From assembly GCA_945883845.1 (NCBI GenBank), contig CAMCYI010000005.1, forward strand, positions 1 through 64,000: a stretch of 64,000 nucleotides of DNA, written 5' to 3'. The position numbers and the translations under genes were made by a program. Shown in pieces: positions 59,656 to 64,000 of this stretch. The DNA comes from Bacteriovorax stolpii. GTDB taxonomy: Bacteria; Bdellovibrionota; Bacteriovoracia; Bacteriovoracales; Bacteriovoracaceae. The notes below the pieces were generated by a model that made no database searches, was not told where the DNA came from, and saw only the letters and a list, made by a program, of their open reading frames with translations. Every line of letters starts with the position of its first letter. The stretch's first letter is position 1.

Positions 59656-61158
59656 ATGAACGAAATGATGAATAAGTTGGCACTGACGCCGGTCATTTTC
59701 ACGCTGCTACTCTCTGCTTGTGCTGGCCACAACAAGAAAACGTATAAGAAAAAAGACTATAATCCTACAGTTGCAGAGCAAGCGGAGTATTATCGCGTCC
59801 AGGAACAACTGATCGAAGCCGATCTTCCAAACTGCAAAGGCTGTATTCACGGCAGTGCTCATGAAAAAACATTTACAGCTCCACTTGCGATCTATGAAAT
59901 GGAAGCCGCTGGCGTGACTGAACTTGGGCTTCGTAATACAAAATTCGATATTCCTGTTGTCTGGAATAAACAAGTCGCTACATGGGTGAAGTTTTTCACA
60001 GGTAAAGGCCGCCGTCATTTTATCAATTACACTCAACGTGCAGGTCGCTACGCCCCTGTGCTTTCAAAGATCATGGCCGACAACGGTCTTCCGCGCGATT
60101 TGATTTATCTCGCGATGGCCGAATCTGGTTTTCAAAACCAGGCCCGCTCATGGGCCAAAGCTGTCGGTCCGTGGCAGTTCATGCCATACACAGGGAAGAA
60201 ATTCGGGCTTAACATCGATTGGTATGTTGATGAAAGACGTGATCCGCTGAAAGCAACGATTGCAGCAGCAAACTATCTCAAAACTCTTTATAACCTTTTT
60301 GGCTCATGGGAACTTGCTACTGCTGGTTACAATGCCGGAGAAGGGAAGATTGCCCGCGCGAAAAAGATGTATCGCACGGATGACTTCTGGGGACTTTGTA
60401 AAGGCCGCTACCTTCGTCCTGAAACGAAAAATTATGTTCCTAAGATCATGGCCCTCGCTATCATCGGCAAGAACCTCGACATCTTCGGATTCAACGAAAT
60501 TGAATTTGAGAAGGCCCTCGATTACGAAGAAATTTTGGTGAAAGGAAATGCTGATCTTTACGAAATTTCCGAAGTTCTTGAACTCGATTTTGAAGAAGTT
60601 AAGCGCTACAACCCTGAGATCACACGCTGGCAGACTCCTCCATATATGGAGACGTATCCTTTAAGAGTTCCTGTAGGGGCAAAAGACGCGTGGGAAGCAT
60701 ACAAAGAAAAAGATTCTGTTGTTTCCGACAGCTACAAAACTCACGTACAAGCTCAGCGCACTTCTCTGGCCCACATTTCGAAGAAATATAAAGTTCCGGT
60801 AGAAGTTCTTAGTGCTTTGAATCCTGAGCTCACTCAAAGAGATCTGGCCCCGAAAACTGTGGTTTACCTTCCTTTCCGTGAAGATCATTCTCTCAGATCA
60901 AGCATGTATGCTGACATCTACGAAAAATCCTCTAAGCGTACACGTAGAGAGAGAAAACACTCTCGTTCAATCAGCTCTTACGGTCGTGGTGGAAAATTGA
61001 TCAAGAACCCATCTGTCTTCTATACAGTCCGTAAAGGTGACACTCTCTGGAGAGTTGCTCAAAAGACCGGCGTTCCGATGAGTACGATCATCAGAACGAA
61101 TCGCCAGCTCATCAATCGCAGAATGATCCTACCGGGTGATAAACTTGCGATTCGCTAA
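59656..61158 (+). CDS. mltD: Lytic transglycosylase with LysM, MltD-like lipoprotein
   Basis: LLLSACAG lipobox; AMAESGFQNQARSWAKAVGPWQFMPYTGKKFGL; LysM FYTVRKGDTLWRVAQKTGV. Confidence 0.9.
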   Translation: MNEMMNKLALTPVIFTLLLSACAGHNKKTYKKKDYNPTVAEQAEYYRVQEQLIEADLPNCKGCIHGSAHEKTFTAPLAIYEMEAAGVTELGLRNTKFDIPVVWNKQVATWVKFFTGKGRRHFINYTQRAGRYAPVLSKIMADNGLPRDLIYLAMAESGFQNQARSWAKAVGPWQFMPYTGKKFGLNIDWYVDERRDPLKATIAAANYLKTLYNLFGSWELATAGYNAGEGKIARAKKMYRTDDFWGLCKGRYLRPETKNYVPKIMALAIIGKNLDIFGFNEIEFEKALDYEEILVKGNADLYEISEVLELDFEEVKRYNPEITRWQTPPYMETYPLRVPVGAKDAWEAYKEKDSVVSDSYKTHVQAQRTSLAHISKKYKVPVEVLSALNPELTQRDLAPKTVVYLPFREDHSLRSSMYADIYEKSSKRTRRERKHSRSISSYGRGGKLIKNPSVFYTVRKGDTLWRVAQKTGVPMSTIIRTNRQLINRRMILPGDKLAIR

Positions 61159-61192
61159 ATAACGAATATATAGATCCGAAAATATATAAAAT

Positions 61193-61218
61193 ACCCGCTC
61201 GTCAGAGTGGGTTTTTTT
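61193..61218 (+). terminator. Intrinsic terminator after the transglycosylase gene
   Basis: acccgctcgtcagagtgggttttttt. Confidence 0.7.
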
Positions 61219-61235
61219 ATTTTATGCTCTAGGGT

Positions 61236-62348
61236 ATGAGTTTTGGATTACTAAAGCATTTTAAGACAGCTAAAGCGAACACACATGAGGTCATCCAAAC
61301 ACGTCACTACAAACACGTTATTGTAGGAAGTGATCTTGGAGCTGTACTCGAGCTGATGGAACTCAAGCGTCTTCATCCGGAAGATTCTGTTCGTATGATT
61401 TCATCCCGCATTCTTTCCCGCGCAACTCTTTCTGAACAGTATGAAGAAGGTGTGAGCCTCCTTCGTTCTCAGGAAGCTGTTACGGAAATTTATCGCAAAT
61501 ACCATTCTGCAAAACTCGAGCCCCAGTCAGGCGACGCCATCTTTTATAAAGATGGTAAGTTTCATGACTTCGGCGGCCGGGCGAAATCGATGGAGCTTTT
61601 GCCTGGAGAAATTTTCTTTCAAGCGAAAGGTTACCGTCTCAAAGTAGAAGGTTTTTTCAAGGAAGATGAATGGGCCAGCCTGGATCAGATTCTTTCTGAA
61701 TCAGTTGAACTCCGCATTTTCGAATCCATTGAAAAAATGGAACCTACAGATCTCGTTGATATTAAAAACTGGCAACTGACGTTCAAAGATTTCACCAAAA
61801 TGACGTCTGAGAATCTTTACGTTTCACTTTCTCCAAAGAAATTTTTAACTCACCTCGGGCATAAAGAAAAACTCACTCCCGAGCTGATCGATACATGTTC
61901 ATCTGCACATATTCAGGGTGCGATTTCTGTGACATGGAATCTTTCAAAAGAGTTCTATAAAACGACAGAAACTCTCTTCATTCCGCAGAGTATGACTCAC
62001 GAATGGGGACATTTCATCGTTGAGTTCGAGACTTTCAGCCACAAAGACAGCGAACAAATGTGCCATGCACTTTTCCTTATTCACGAGGATGAGCCGCAGA
62101 CTGAAGATCTCGCAGGCCGGATCAAGCTGATGAAGCGGGTAATGGAAAGAGTATTCCCAGGAATGGAAGCTGCCATCAAGAGAGAAAATATCCGTTTTGA
62201 TGAAGAAATGTTTGTCAGCGGTGTGAAAGATAATCTTCTCGAGCAACTTGGTTTTGACTATCCCACTCTACGTTTTTCCGGACAGATGAGTGCCATGCCT
62301 TCTCACCTGACCCATGAAAAATTCATTGCACGCACTCTTCTTCACTAA
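61236..62348 (+). CDS. Hypothetical protein with possible degenerate dinucleotide-binding N-terminus
   Basis: HYKHVIVGSDLGAVLELMELKRLHPEDSVRMIS. Confidence 0.55.
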   Translation: MSFGLLKHFKTAKANTHEVIQTRHYKHVIVGSDLGAVLELMELKRLHPEDSVRMISSRILSRATLSEQYEEGVSLLRSQEAVTEIYRKYHSAKLEPQSGDAIFYKDGKFHDFGGRAKSMELLPGEIFFQAKGYRLKVEGFFKEDEWASLDQILSESVELRIFESIEKMEPTDLVDIKNWQLTFKDFTKMTSENLYVSLSPKKFLTHLGHKEKLTPELIDTCSSAHIQGAISVTWNLSKEFYKTTETLFIPQSMTHEWGHFIVEFETFSHKDSEQMCHALFLIHEDEPQTEDLAGRIKLMKRVMERVFPGMEAAIKRENIRFDEEMFVSGVKDNLLEQLGFDYPTLRFSGQMSAMPSHLTHEKFIARTLLH

Positions 62349-62374
62349 AAAATATTTTTCCTAAAGGAGTCCTC

Positions 62375-62971
62375 ATGAAAATTCTGATGGCCTTGGCCCT
62401 CTTTGCATTCTCTCTGACATCTATCGCGCAGACACGCCTCGTTTCGATTGATGCTTTCGATCTCGCTTACTCTGGAGGTCTTTCATTCAATCACCGCGAA
62501 GGCAAAGGCCCTAATAGAAGTGCAAGTGAGTTTCGTCTCAATTTAAATTTCGCTCAGAACATAGAGCAGTACGCTGGTCTAATGTGGAAAGCCCAGGTGA
62601 ATTTCAACCGCGAGAATGTTGATTGGGGCAAGCAGGATACGTTCGAATCTTCTTACGGAGTGGGCGGCGGAATTCTTTATAACTTTCAGCACGACGATAT
62701 CAAAAACTCTTATCTTGCTGGTGCCATGGTCGGTATTGAAAGAGCTACCTATGAGTACGGTGACGAGGATGATCAGTCTGGATTTAATTTCTGGATCAAT
62801 TTCGAAGCTGGTAAACGTTTCGATCTCGGAAAATATTCAGCCGCAAACATTTCTTTTGCCCCTACGGTTTCGTTAAATGTGAAGAGATACGGTGGTGATA
62901 TTCGTGATGATTATTTCCGAAGTGGGACTGATCTTCGCTTCAATTTTTTAAAATTTGATATTCTATTTTAA
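62375..62971 (+). CDS. Small outer-membrane beta-barrel protein
   Basis: Signal peptide; C-terminal LKFDILF. Confidence 0.6.
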   Translation: MKILMALALFAFSLTSIAQTRLVSIDAFDLAYSGGLSFNHREGKGPNRSASEFRLNLNFAQNIEQYAGLMWKAQVNFNRENVDWGKQDTFESSYGVGGGILYNFQHDDIKNSYLAGAMVGIERATYEYGDEDDQSGFNFWINFEAGKRFDLGKYSAANISFAPTVSLNVKRYGGDIRDDYFRSGTDLRFNFLKFDILF

Positions 62972-62990
62972 AACTGATTTCTCCTATGAA

Positions 62991-63015
62991 AAAGGGCCAC
63001 TTGATGGCCCTTTTT
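62991..63015 (+). terminator. Intrinsic terminator
   Basis: aaagggccacttgatggcccttttt. Confidence 0.75.
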
Positions 63016-63197
63016 GTTAAAAAAAATCTCATCGGGGCAATCGCTGTCAAAAATTTGATACTCATTCATGAATGAATAAAAAAAAAGTCATTTACAAAGG
63101 TATGGTGCGGAGTCACACTTTAAATAATAGATATACTTAGTTTTAATACAACCATGAATGAAATGACTTTGTGTCATAATCAAAAAAGGGAGATTTC

Positions 63198-64000
63198 ATG
63201 AAAAAGCAGCTAACAGTAGCCTTAGGCCTTGCTGTCATCGCAGCACCAGCCTTCGCAACTAAAGCTCGTCTCGAGGCTTTGGGCGAAGACAATTACGGTT
63301 CTTACTACATCAACGACAACCGTAACATGTTCCTTAACCCTGCTCGCATCAACGATCACAAAGATACTGTGAACTATGAGTTCGGTACTTCTGGTGCAGG
63401 CGGATCTGTAACTGATTCAACTGCAGCTCCAAAAGCTGAAGGTGGATTCACTAAAGGCCACGGTAACATGGTTTACGGACTTCAGTTCGGTAACACTTCT
63501 CCACAAGTTGGTCTCGTACGCGGTCTCGCTGGTACTGGCGGAACTGGTGGATCTGCACTTTCTGAGCGTCAACCTTGGGACCTTTTCGTTGGCGGCGACG
63601 CTGGTATGAAATGGGGTGCTAACTTTACTTATGAAAACCACGATTCAGGCCGTGCTGATAGTGATACTCGTATCTCTTCTTCAGCTCTTCGCACTCGTCT
63701 TGGTGTTGTTATGGGTGACCTTGATGTGTTCGCACACGTTTCTCTCAATAACAAAGCTAACAACCACCAGGGTGGAATGGTTGATGGTGACCTCGGTTAC
63801 CTCATCGGTGCAAGCCAGATGGTTAATAACTACCGTTTGTTCGCAGAGTGGAGACAAATCAATGCTGAGTACCGTTCAGATGCTGCAGTTGCTGCAGGTG
63901 GTACAGCTAGTAAAAAAGAAGATTTCAAATACAATCAACTTCGCCTCGGTGCTGCTCGTCAAGAGCGTCTTAATGACAAAGCATCTCTCTTTGCAAAAGT
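63198..64000 (+). CDS. Major outer-membrane (porin-like) protein, truncated by the window end
   Basis: MKKQLTVALGLAVIAAPAFATKARLEALGEDNYGSYYINDNRNMFLNPARIN...; open to the window edge. Confidence 0.7.
   Translation, partial: MKKQLTVALGLAVIAAPAFATKARLEALGEDNYGSYYINDNRNMFLNPARINDHKDTVNYEFGTSGAGGSVTDSTAAPKAEGGFTKGHGNMVYGLQFGNTSPQVGLVRGLAGTGGTGGSALSERQPWDLFVGGDAGMKWGANFTYENHDSGRADSDTRISSSALRTRLGVVMGDLDVFAHVSLNNKANNHQGGMVDGDLGYLIGASQMVNNYRLFAEWRQINAEYRSDAAVAAGGTASKKEDFKYNQLRLGAARQERLNDKASLFAK

Overview
The window is most likely from a chromosome of a Bacteriovorax/Bdellovibrio-like predatory bacterium. That is inferred from gene content, not tested. It is densely coding and rich in secreted, outer-membrane and metalloprotease proteins. 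Housekeeping blocks include pfkA-gpmI-rlmH-rsfS-obgE-rpmA-rplU, nadA plus a cysteine desulfurase, parA-parB, prkA, a RluA-type synthase, glutamate dehydrogenase, lgt, an MltD-like transglycosylase and one tRNA-His. An FtsX/LolD-type ABC export operon sits at 45-50 kb. The accessory part, about 5.3-13.2 kb, shows clear gene turnover. It holds a frameshifted penicillin-binding-protein C-terminal scrap, a 19-codon scrap of an isocitrate/isopropylmalate dehydrogenase start, and a HepT/MntA toxin-antitoxin operon whose HepT has an in-frame stop. Next to these, a LysR/flavoprotein cassette lies between ~87-bp direct repeats, one of which ends in the 3' end of tRNA-His. Other leads are two secreted proteins with ADP-ribosyltransferase-like motifs (50.2-54.9 kb), an NlpC/P60 gene with an in-frame TGA, a long hairpin that sequesters a ribosome-binding site, GGCC-rich and other short repeats upstream of parA, and several secreted HExxH proteases. 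All identifications come from reading motifs by eye; no searches were run.
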